Below are positions 9,458-16,377 of a stretch of DNA of 64,000 nucleotides, piece after piece. The number at the start of each line of letters is the position of its first letter. Within the stretch, counting starts at the first letter, position 1. The notes below the pieces were generated by a model, which saw nothing but the letters and a program-made list of their open reading frames with translations, had not been told where the DNA came from and made no database searches. Origin of the DNA: Candidatus Sericytochromatia bacterium (lineage in GTDB: Bacteria > Cyanobacteriota > Sericytochromatia > UBA7694); contig JADMKE010000013.1 in NCBI GenBank assembly GCA_018780035.1, forward strand, positions 124,001 through 188,000. Direction: 5' to 3'. The translations under genes were made by a program, and so were the position numbers.

Positions 9458-9512
9458 TAAAAAATGCCTTTTTTGCGAGGCCTACTTTAGAAAAGTCTGA
9501 GGAGACGCCTTT

Positions 9513-10832
9513 ATGTCCACCGTTTCGAACAATCCCACCCCCGTCATTATCCCCCAGACACCTTTGGCCTTTCCAGCCCAAACAACTGCACCCCCCCCCG
9601 TTGTTGACAACAAGCCAGCCCCAGAAACAACCACGATTGCCCCCCAGGATCAATTGAGTTTTGGCTCTTTGAGCGGCACCCAGGCCAATGGCGCGCCCCA
9701 CTTCACCGAATACCAAGTCAAACGCGGCGACACCCTCAGCAAAATCGCGCAAAAACTCTGGGGCAGCTCCGCCAATTATATGGATATCTATGAAGCCAAT
9801 AAAGATCTTTTGCGCAACCCCAACGATCTGCATGTCGGTATGACGCTCAAAATTCCCACCCCCTCTAACAGTGTGGACTTTCCGATTGGCAAACCTGTTG
9901 AAACCCCGCCTGTAGAGACAGCCCCAACCACTGAGCCCCCTGTCACAGAAACACCCCCAGCGGATCCCCCAGCAACGGATGCGACCGGGACAACCGAAGC
10001 CCCCCCTGTCACAGAAGGGCCCCCCGCCGAACCCCCTGCGCCGCAATTCACAGAAGTGACGGTTAAAGCCGGTGAATCTTTGAGTATCCTGGCTTTGCGT
10101 CATTTGGGTGACTCTGAACGCTATCCCGAAATTTATGAAGCCAATAAAGATATCCTCTCAAGCCCTGAAGCCGTCCGGGCAGGCATGACCCTCAAAATCC
10201 CTGTCAGCACAGCAAAAGCCAGTGACGAAACAGGAGAGGCCAGTGCAGTGGCTGAGGCAACGGGTCCTGTCGATGCAGAGGGCATGACCCCCCGCGCCAG
10301 AGAGCTGTACGACGCCCTGAAAGGTTATCAGACCCACCACAATGCCCTGGGCAATACCAACCGCACACAGACCACAGATGCCGAAATGCGGGAAATTGCA
10401 ATTGAATTGGACAAAGCCGGGGAAGCCTTTGGTGTCGACCCCAAAATCATGATGGCCGTTTATGCCCATGAGAGTGGTGGATTTAACCCCAAAGCCCGCA
10501 GCAATACAGGTGCTGGCGGCCTGGGTCAATTGACAGGGATCGCCATTCGCCAGGTTCACTATATGGCAGGTATGGCAAAAGGCCAGCGCGGCAGAGAGCC
10601 CTTTACCCAATTCCGTGACAATTTTGTTCAAAGTGAAACCAAAATCAGTCAGCGCTATGACATCAAGCAAAATATCTGGACCTCGACCGCGTATATGGCC
10701 TATGAGATTCAAGATCGCAACAATGGCAACGTAAAAAGAGCCTTGGAGCGCTACGGCGATCCCAATGTCAGCACCTACGAAAACAAAGTGAACAGCGAAT
10801 ACCGAACGCTGTTTGGCACAGCGCTCTTTTAA
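9513..10832 (+). CDS. Two-LysM lytic transglycosylase-like protein
   Basis: 439 residues. Two LysM peptidoglycan-binding domains lie at about residues 70-115 and 178-228; both have the G-D/E-S/T-L-S start and Y-E-A-N-K-D core. They are joined by a Pro/Thr/Glu-rich linker. The C-terminal 140 residues look like a soluble lytic transglycosylase (goose-lysozyme-like) domain: the probable catalytic Glu320 is in Ala-His-Glu-Ser-Gly-Gly-Phe, followed by S-N-T-G-A-G-G-L-G-Q-L, as in SLT enzymes. It would cleave glycan strands in the periplasm, yet no signal peptide is visible: the N-terminus is Ser/Thr/Pro/Asn-rich. Its stop overlaps that of the DUF3037 gene on the other strand by four bases. Confidence 0.88.
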   Translation: MSTVSNNPTPVIIPQTPLAFPAQTTAPPPVVDNKPAPETTTIAPQDQLSFGSLSGTQANGAPHFTEYQVKRGDTLSKIAQKLWGSSANYMDIYEANKDLLRNPNDLHVGMTLKIPTPSNSVDFPIGKPVETPPVETAPTTEPPVTETPPADPPATDATGTTEAPPVTEGPPAEPPAPQFTEVTVKAGESLSILALRHLGDSERYPEIYEANKDILSSPEAVRAGMTLKIPVSTAKASDETGEASAVAEATGPVDAEGMTPRARELYDALKGYQTHHNALGNTNRTQTTDAEMREIAIELDKAGEAFGVDPKIMMAVYAHESGGFNPKARSNTGAGGLGQLTGIAIRQVHYMAGMAKGQRGREPFTQFRDNFVQSETKISQRYDIKQNIWTSTAYMAYEIQDRNNGNVKRALERYGDPNVSTYENKVNSEYRTLFGTALF

Positions 10833-11209
10833 GCGTTCAGTCGCACCAGTTTATTCAATAAATCTTCCATCGCAGCATCGAGGTTCTCAGACAGGCCCGA
10901 ATGCAGGGGTGAAAGTTGGACAATGGTGCTGCGTGGGGCCACCAGCCAGTGCAAACGCTCCCGCTGCGGGACAGGGCCCAAAGGCCCTTTGCCTTCGCAG
11001 ATCAGGGGAATGGTCTTGAGATAGTCTTCCAACATTTGCAGATCGAGCTGGGGCGCAAAGGCTTTGAGTCGGGAGGAATCCAGTTCAATCCGGGCTTGCA
11101 AATAGCGCTTGGCCTGACAGGCCAAGACAATCCCGACGTTGATAAACTCCTGCCGCTCGACCCGCGGCATGACGCGAATCACCGCGTATTCATAACTGCA
11201 AATGGGCAT
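10829..11209 (-). CDS. DUF3037 family protein
   Basis: 126 residues from the ATG at 11209. I chose this start because it begins the conserved domain (Y-E-Y-A-V-I-R-V-M-P-R-V-E-R-x-E-F-x-N-V-G), the hallmark of DUF3037. It overlaps the end of the HipA-like gene by 20 bases, so the two are co-translated. DUF3037 genes are commonly found beside HipA-like kinase genes, and the function of the pair is not established. No catalytic motif is visible. The protein is probably cytoplasmic, as there is no signal or membrane segment. Confidence 0.85.
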   Translation of the reverse strand: MPICSYEYAVIRVMPRVERQEFINVGIVLACQAKRYLQARIELDSSRLKAFAPQLDLQMLEDYLKTIPLICEGKGPLGPVPQRERLHWLVAPRSTIVQLSPLHSGLSENLDAAMEDLLNKLVRLNA

Positions 11210-11978
11210 GCTGGGCTTCCTCAACAAATTTACGCGGACCTTGCAGACGGGAGAGAAAATAATCCAAATAGGCCTGCCGATGCGCCTCGATACTCTCAAA
11301 GGCGGGCACATCTCCCAGCCACTGATCGGGAATCAGATCCAGAATCGCCCGCAGACGCTCAGGAGTCAGTAGCGGAGCCAGTTTGGCATCGGCCTGGGCC
11401 AATTGGCTGGCAAACGGCAACAGCACATGGTCTTTGATTTGGCTAAACGGGCTCAAACTGCGGGCTTGGTAATCTTGCCAATGGTGGTGAAAAAACAGCG
11501 CTGCCCCGTGATCAATCAACCAGAGATGTTTGTGCCAGATCAGCATATTGGCATTGCGGGCCGTGCGATCGACATTCGAACAAAAGGCATCCAACCAGAC
11601 AATCTCTGACGCCAATTGAGAGTCCTGCTGCATTGGTTTGGGCACCAGCGGATCAAAGGTAATCGAACCAGGCAAATAGTCCAGTGCCAGATTGAGCCCC
11701 GCACTGGCCTGAATCAGCTCTTGAATTTCAGGATCGGGTTCAGCGCGTCCGAGTACAGGGTCGAGTTCCATTAAGACCAACTCGGGCATGCGAAAACCCA
11801 ATATACGCGCCATTTCACCGACAATCAACTCAGCCACCAAGACGCGCACGCCCTGGCCCGCACCCCGAAATTTAAGCACATAGGTACCATCGTCGTCGCC
11901 TTCGACAATCGCAGGCAGCGAGCCCCCTTCGCGCAAAGGCGTCAAATAACGGGTGACATGAACAGTTCTGAGTTGCAT
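11190..11978 (-). CDS. HipA-like kinase-fold protein
   Basis: 262 residues. The N-terminal part has a nucleotide-lobe pattern (G-D-D-D-G-T-Y-V-L-K-F, where the Lys would contact ATP, then A-E-L-I-V-G-E-M-A-R). The catalytic-loop equivalent is N-V-D-R-T-A-R-N-A-N-M-L and the metal-binding Asp is in L-I-D-H-G-A-A-L. These motifs match the HipA-like family usually paired with DUF3037. Unlike the HipA toxin it lacks the long N-terminal domain and has no antitoxin-like HTH gene beside it. It starts 13 bases after the cupin-like gene and overlaps the DUF3037 gene by 20 bases. The kinase residues look intact, but the substrate is unknown. Confidence 0.82.
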   Translation of the reverse strand: MQLRTVHVTRYLTPLREGGSLPAIVEGDDDGTYVLKFRGAGQGVRVLVAELIVGEMARILGFRMPELVLMELDPVLGRAEPDPEIQELIQASAGLNLALDYLPGSITFDPLVPKPMQQDSQLASEIVWLDAFCSNVDRTARNANMLIWHKHLWLIDHGAALFFHHHWQDYQARSLSPFSQIKDHVLLPFASQLAQADAKLAPLLTPERLRAILDLIPDQWLGDVPAFESIEAHRQAYLDYFLSRLQGPRKFVEEAQHAHLQL

Positions 11979-11991
11979 CTAAAAACGCCTT

Positions 11992-12867
11992 TCAGTGAGG
12001 GGTGAGCGCATAATGCTGTAAGGCCTGCTGATGTGAGAGAATATTCTCTCCATCCGCCCCAAAAACTTCGGGCCTCAAATGGGCCAAACGTTCTTGAAAA
12101 AGTGTGGGGAAAAACTCGCCATTGGCAATATTCAAATACGCTCCCATGTGGTGGAAAGAGTGAAACCACAAAGGCGGGGTATAGACAATGTCTCCGGGCT
12201 GGACCCCTTCATAGACCAGAGCCTCAGCCATCACACTCTCGTCTAAAAGATCGGCATTTGGAATAAAAAGCGCAATCCCCGGTGTGCTGGAGATCAAACG
12301 GGTCTTAAAACGCCTGTAATAAGCCGGGGGAAAAAAAGAAACACTTGTTTGACTTCCCGCTTGGGCAAAAGTGGTAAAGGTATCGTAATTATGGGCATGA
12401 AAATTTTTGCTGCGTTTGTGAATTTTTCCATCTCCACGGGAAACACTGAGCACAGTATTGAGATAAATTCGCTGAAAATGCTGCTGTAATAAGCTTGAAT
12501 AGGGAAAAATTGCAGGTGCAACAATATTTTTCCCCAATTCACTGGAGGGAAGAACATCTACCTGCACACTGAAAAGGTTTTCGGTATTGAGTGTTTCGGA
12601 AGAGATAATATATTTGGAAAAAAGGGCCTGGTATTCCCGTAAAATCGCCTGGGGATCCACCGCTTGAGAAGAGGCGATTTTAAGGCGCGAAAAAGCGTCA
12701 ACCAATTCATGGTAATTTCTGATTTCCTGTTCCCCCTGGCGGGTGCCAAAGAGATTAAACAGGTTGATTTTTACCTGCTTAAAAATTTCCAGGGTTTTCT
12801 GGTAAGCCCCTTCATAAGCAGGCAAGCCATTCACCACAAAAGGGATGTCTGCATGCAGCAATTCCAA
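11992..12867 (-). CDS. Cupin/JmjC-like protein
   Basis: 291 residues from a TTG at 12867. The C-terminal half resembles cupin-8/JmjC-type Fe(II) oxygenases: His-Asn-Tyr-Asp followed by a hydrophobic strand and Phe-Phe-Pro-Pro, then Pro-Gly-Asp-Ile-Val-Tyr-Thr-Pro-Pro-Leu-Trp-Phe-His-Ser, the usual position of the distal His. The first metal motif is H-x-x-D rather than H-x-D, so activity is uncertain. The homologous-looking sequence seems to continue upstream of the TTG to about 12921 with no ATG, GTG or TTG, so the real start may be non-standard. It heads a three-gene operon with the HipA-like and DUF3037 genes. Confidence 0.7.
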   Translation of the reverse strand: MELLHADIPFVVNGLPAYEGAYQKTLEIFKQVKINLFNLFGTRQGEQEIRNYHELVDAFSRLKIASSQAVDPQAILREYQALFSKYIISSETLNTENLFSVQVDVLPSSELGKNIVAPAIFPYSSLLQQHFQRIYLNTVLSVSRGDGKIHKRSKNFHAHNYDTFTTFAQAGSQTSVSFFPPAYYRRFKTRLISSTPGIALFIPNADLLDESVMAEALVYEGVQPGDIVYTPPLWFHSFHHMGAYLNIANGEFFPTLFQERLAHLRPEVFGADGENILSHQQALQHYALTPH

Positions 12868-13104
12868 AACAGTTGCCCCATTTTGAAAGTCTTTTGCCGT
12901 GATGCGTTTGACGGATAGAATCGGCTTTTACCCCCGGTTTTTCTCGCTTTTAAGTATAACATTGATTGGGTATTGGCTTTATTAGAAGAAAACGGCAGGG
13001 AAAGCCGCTCCCGAAAAAGCCCTGCTGAGGCCTTATCACAAGCTGTTTTCCATGCTACATTGAATCCAAATTCGATCCAAAATCTTTGCAAACGAGGCAA
13101 TCGC

Positions 13105-14748
13105 ATGGCCAAGAAACCAGTTCAAGCTCCCAAAGCGACACCCAAAGCACCCGCAGCAAAACCCACTCCCGCAGCCAAAACTGCCCCGCAAAGCAAAGCC
13201 CCTGCCCAGGCTGCCAGCAAAACCCAAGCAGCCGCCGCAGCAGCAAAACCTGCGGCCAAAACAGCCGTAAAAGCACCTGGCAAGCCCAAAAGCCCGGCCA
13301 AAGAGCCGTCTAAAGCAGCCAGCAGCGCCCGCCCGCCCCGCACCGAAGCCCCCAATCTCACACCAACCTTCGAACAGCATTTTGATGAAGCAGATAAAGC
13401 CTTAACCCAATGGATGATCGATCATCCCCGCGAGGTGATCAAATACCGCCAAGACTTTATGCAGCAATTGCTCAAAAAGCGCTGCAGCTATGGCGAAGGC
13501 GGTATTTTACCGGTGACCCTCTCGCCGATGTTTCTCAAACACGACTCCGTGAAATTGATCGCTGACGTGGCCGAGACCCTCGATCGCACCCTCGACAAAG
13601 CGATCAAATTGTATTTCGAAGATGAGTATATCCAGAGCTATTTCCCCTACCCAGACATTCCCCTGGAGTGGATTCACTGGAATTACCGCTACAGCAAGCC
13701 CACCGTGCTCAACCGCCACGATGCGCTCTACGACGGCAAAACGCTCAAATTCATCGAATTTAACACCGACAATCCCGGTGGCCGAGGCTGGCTTGATACT
13801 TACGAAGACCTGCTGATCAACTCCCCACTCTACAAAGAGCTGATCGCTGACTATGCCGTGACCTCCGACCGGCCGATGTTGTACGCATTAAAAGAGTCTC
13901 TGCTCAAATGTTACCGCGAATGGGGCGGCACCAAAGAGCGGCCCCGCGTGGCCTTGGTTTCGTTCAAAGAATTCCTCTCAGGCTCTGACAGCGAGATCGT
14001 GCGCGACTACCTGATCGAACACGGCATCGAAGCCAATTTTGTGGACCCCCGCGAGTTTGAATACCGCAATGGCAAACTCTATTCTGGCAATGTGCAATTC
14101 GACATTGTCAATATGTGCCTGCGCTTCACCTTCTTCAAGCGCTTCCCCCGCGAGATGAAAGACTTCCTCAACGCCCTGCGCGACGGGGCTGTCTGCTGTG
14201 TGAACAATTTCCGCTCAGCCCTGGGCTCGCAAAAAGAAATGCTCTCATTCTTGAGCAACGAAGAAAACCATCACTATTTCAACGAAGAAGAGTCTGACTG
14301 TATCAAAAAATACATCCCCTGGACCCGCAAAATGGATGAGACAATCACGATCTCCAAAGATGGCCAGGACATCTCGCTCTTCAATTACGTCATGAAACAC
14401 CGCGACGAACTCGTACTCAAACCGACCTGGGCCGCCGGTGGCTACGAGGTCTATGTGGGCCAATTCACCGAGCGCGAAAAATGGGCCAGTGCCATCGAAA
14501 GCGCCATGGGTTGCCCCTGGTGGATCATTCAAGAGGCCGTGGAAATTCCCGAATACGAATTCCCCGTGATCAAAGGCAATCAAGTGGTTTTGGAAAAGAA
14601 AAACCTCAACCTCAACCCCTACGTCTTTGACGGCAAATACGCAGGTTGCCTGGGCCGTATCTCCGAGTCCAAGGTGATCAACGTCAGCGCCGGGGGCGGC
14701 ATCATTCCCGTCTTTGCTCTCAAAGAAGGCTATGAAATGAGCCGCTGA
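13105..14748 (+). CDS. Circularly permuted ATP-grasp-like protein with Ala/Lys/Pro-rich tail
   Basis: 547 residues from the ATG at 13105, which has GAGG nine bases upstream. Residues 1-90 are almost only Ala, Lys, Pro, Ser and Thr, like a histone H1 tail. The remaining 450 residues form a folded domain with F-I-E-F-N-T-D-N-P-G-G-R-G near residue 220 and L-V-L-K-P-T-W-A-A-G-G-Y near residue 440, an ATP-grasp-like pair of motifs in the order seen in circularly permuted ligases related to glutathionylspermidine synthase. Such enzymes join a carboxylate to an amine using ATP. The substrate is unknown. The gene is monocistronic and is followed by 924 bases of non-coding DNA. Confidence 0.78.
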   Translation: MAKKPVQAPKATPKAPAAKPTPAAKTAPQSKAPAQAASKTQAAAAAAKPAAKTAVKAPGKPKSPAKEPSKAASSARPPRTEAPNLTPTFEQHFDEADKALTQWMIDHPREVIKYRQDFMQQLLKKRCSYGEGGILPVTLSPMFLKHDSVKLIADVAETLDRTLDKAIKLYFEDEYIQSYFPYPDIPLEWIHWNYRYSKPTVLNRHDALYDGKTLKFIEFNTDNPGGRGWLDTYEDLLINSPLYKELIADYAVTSDRPMLYALKESLLKCYREWGGTKERPRVALVSFKEFLSGSDSEIVRDYLIEHGIEANFVDPREFEYRNGKLYSGNVQFDIVNMCLRFTFFKRFPREMKDFLNALRDGAVCCVNNFRSALGSQKEMLSFLSNEENHHYFNEEESDCIKKYIPWTRKMDETITISKDGQDISLFNYVMKHRDELVLKPTWAAGGYEVYVGQFTEREKWASAIESAMGCPWWIIQEAVEIPEYEFPVIKGNQVVLEKKNLNLNPYVFDGKYAGCLGRISESKVINVSAGGGIIPVFALKEGYEMSR

Positions 14749-14840
14749 GCTCTCAGGAAGAACTGTCTACTCAAAGGCTCTCAAAGGCAAAGAGGGTCAG
14801 CAGTTCAGAGCAGGAGAGACCGTACCTTGGGTATCCGGGC

Positions 14841-14890
14841 CGCTCATTTCGCACATCGTGTGCTTCATTCGCTACAGCACCTGCGGTGCT
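14841..14890. repeat. Two small hairpins; first resembles core of inverted-repeat element
   Basis: GCACA-TCG-TGTGC (14851-14863) and AGCACC-TGC-GGTGCT (14876-14890) are perfect stems. The first, with its flanking TCATT and CATTCG, matches the reverse complement of the hairpin in the element at 47941-48104 at 25 of 32 positions by hand alignment. It may be a degenerate, inverted third copy. Confidence 0.45.
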
Positions 14891-14944
14891 AAGTAAGAGC
14901 CTTCTAAGCATCGCCTTTGGCTCTGCAAGAAGCTGTTACGAGTC

Positions 14945-14977
14945 ACCCCGCCTTTGTCCATCCTGGACCGGCGGGGT
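14945..14977. terminator. Strong hairpin, possible terminator or processing site
   Basis: ACCCCGCC (14945-14952) pairs with GGCGGGGT (14970-14977), and inside it GTCCA pairs with TGGAC around a three-base loop. No T-run follows, so this is not a classical intrinsic terminator. Confidence 0.45.
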
Positions 14978-15100
14978 TCCTAGTGCCCGTCTAACCCAGG
15001 TAGGTCTTTCTCCTGCTCTTACTTTCCCTCGCTCACCAGATGTCATGAAAACCGGTTCAGGCCGCTTGTCATCCCCAACCCTCCACGCATTCAAGCGAGA

Positions 15101-15231
15101 CAGCCCCATCCCAACCTTGCTCCTTCCCACTCCGCCAAGCGAGACAGCCCCATCCCAACCTTGCTCCTCCCCACTCCTCCAGCCAGACAGCCCCATCCCA
15201 ACCTTGCTCCTCCCCACTCCGCCAAGCCAGC
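15101..15231. repeat. Tandem repeat, three units of 43-44 bases
   Basis: Near-identical units begin at 15101, 15145 and 15188, each opening with CAGCCCCATCCCAACCTTGC. The units differ by a one-base length change and a few substitutions near their ends. The pyrimidine-rich bias puts nearly all purines on the other strand. No protein-coding explanation holds, because 44 and 43 are not multiples of three. Confidence 0.9.
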
Positions 15232-15295
15232 CAGCCTTCAAACCCGGTGACCCCAAGCAGGTTTTTTTTGTAACCACTCCCCCGTGAGTTTCTTC

Positions 15296-15350
15296 GTCTT
15301 CTCTTGGTCTTCTCCTGGTCTTCTCCTGGTCTTCTCTTGCTCTTCTTTCC
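15296..15350. repeat. 11-base tandem repeat (GTCTTCTCCTG)
   Basis: Four copies of GTCTTCTCYTG at 15296, 15307, 15318 and 15329, followed by a degenerate fifth. It is a polypyrimidine tract with its polypurine complement and may adopt unusual DNA structure. Confidence 0.9.
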
Positions 15351-15363
15351 GGCAAGCAAGGTC

Positions 15364-15496
15364 TTTGTCAGGGAATGAGCAAAGGAGGGTCTTTGCGCGC
15401 GACTGAGCCAGGAGGGTTAGCCGAAGGAGCGCGCACGACCGCAGCCCCCACACGGATGTGGGGGCGGAGGCTCCCTCCGTGCCATTCCCTGACAAA
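15364..15496. mobile_element. Short inverted-repeat element, copy 1
   Basis: TTTGTCAGGGAATG at 15364-15377 and its exact complement at 15483-15496 bound a 133-base element with no coding capacity. The interior starts with GCGCGCGACTGAGCCAGGAG, shared with the element at 47941-48104, and ends with GAGGCTC-x-CTCCGTG, also shared. Between these lies a hairpin, CCCCCACA-CGGA-TGTGGGGG. The layout resembles a MITE or REP-type element. No transposase is nearby. Confidence 0.7.
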
Positions 15497-15505
15497 AGAG
15501 CCCCT

Positions 15506-15553
15506 GTTCGCAAACAAGTTCGCAAACAAGTTCGCAAACAAACCCGCAAAGAA
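15506..15553. repeat. 12-base tandem repeat (GTTCGCAAACAA)
   Basis: Three exact copies at 15506, 15518 and 15530 plus a degenerate fourth (ACCCGCAAAGAA). It lies just outside the inverted-repeat element. Confidence 0.9.
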
Positions 15554-15632
15554 CCCCCAGCCCCAAAACAAACCGCCCCCCCAAGATTTACAAAGCCTTT
15601 ACAAAAGACCATACGCCTTTCACATTTCCTGC

Positions 15633-15643
15633 TTACACTGTAA
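15633..15643. promoter_or_regulatory. Small palindrome upstream of response regulator
   Basis: TTACA-C-TGTAA is perfect and lies 30 bases before the ATG of the response regulator. A related TTTACA occurs about 35 bases further upstream. It could be an autoregulatory site, but the length is short. Confidence 0.3.
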
Positions 15644-15672
15644 ATAGCAAACGTGCGAAGAGGTCACCCCTC

Positions 15673-16377
15673 ATGATTCAAGTACATATGATTGACGACG
15701 ACGAAGAAATGCATGACCTGCTCGGCGATTATTTTGCAGACGAAGCGATTGAATTCAGCGCTTCTCCCACGCCCTCCCAAGGCCTGGAGTATGTCCGCAA
15801 ACACCCCGTCGATCTGGTCCTGCTGGACTTTATGATGCCCGAAATGGATGGCTTTGAAGCCTGTCGGCAATTGCGGAATATTAACCCGCTTTTGCCCATC
15901 ATCATGCTCACCGCCAAAAAAGACGATTATAACCGCATCGTCGGCCTGGAACTGGGCGCCGACGACTATATCGCCAAACCTTTTAACCCCCGTGAATTGC
16001 TGGCCCGGATCAAAACCATCATGCGGCGCTTTGAGCGCAGCCAGCAATTCTTGCAACAGGCCCCCAGCGAAAACCAATTGTTGTCTGAGGCCCATGACTT
16101 AGTGCTAAATCTCGACGCCCGCCAGGTGCTGCACCAGGGCGAGGCACTGGATCTGACCACCACTGAGTTTGACATGTTGCATTGCCTGGTCGAAAATGCC
16201 GGCATTGTCCTCACCCGCGACGCCCTGATGAACAAGGTGCGTGGCCTGGATTTTGACTCTTTTGATCGCACCATCGACGTCTTTGTCTCGCGGCTGCGTC
16301 AGAAGTTGGGGGACAACCCGCGCAAACCGGAGATCATCAAGACCATCCGCGGCGTGGGTTATTTGTTTACCAAATGA
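15673..16377 (+). CDS. OmpR-family response regulator
   Basis: 234 residues. The receiver domain (1-120) has the acidic pocket Asp-Asp-Asp at 8-10, the phospho-acceptor Asp52 in L-L-D-F-M-M-P-E-M-D-G and Lys102 in A-K-P-F. The C-terminal half is an OmpR-type winged helix (L-T-T-T-E-F-D-M-L, then R-T-I-D-V-F-V-S-R-L-R-Q-K-L-G, ending in I-R-G-V-G-Y). The ATG has AGAGG eight to twelve bases upstream. It overlaps the sensor kinase gene by four bases (ATGA). It should bind DNA as a phosphorylated dimer and control envelope or stress genes; the targets are unknown. Confidence 0.95.
   Translation: MIQVHMIDDDEEMHDLLGDYFADEAIEFSASPTPSQGLEYVRKHPVDLVLLDFMMPEMDGFEACRQLRNINPLLPIIMLTAKKDDYNRIVGLELGADDYIAKPFNPRELLARIKTIMRRFERSQQFLQQAPSENQLLSEAHDLVLNLDARQVLHQGEALDLTTTEFDMLHCLVENAGIVLTRDALMNKVRGLDFDSFDRTIDVFVSRLRQKLGDNPRKPEIIKTIRGVGYLFTK

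Larger units (their letters stand above)
14749..15672. other. Non-coding repeat-rich intergenic region
   Basis: This 924-base stretch has open frames on both strands, but all are low-complexity and lack ribosome sites, so I call no gene. It holds two clear hairpins near 14851-14890, a strong hairpin at 14945-14977, three separate tandem arrays (15101-15231, 15296-15350, 15506-15553) and a short element with terminal inverted repeats (15364-15496). The last 60 bases should carry the promoter of the response regulator. Confidence 0.75.

Noticed and set aside
9324-10103. Upstream extension of the desaturase frame
   Set aside because: It is fully antisense to the LysM gene, whose domains are clear, and Gly/Arg/Cys-rich. 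The desaturase begins at 9323.
15101-15231. CRISPR array
   Set aside because: There are only three units with almost no spacer, no dyad repeat, and no cas genes.
14936-15359. Overlapping minus-strand frames in the intergenic repeat region
   Set aside because: They are made of the 44-, 11- and 12-base arrays read as protein, with no ribosome site and Arg/Gly/Glu-only composition.
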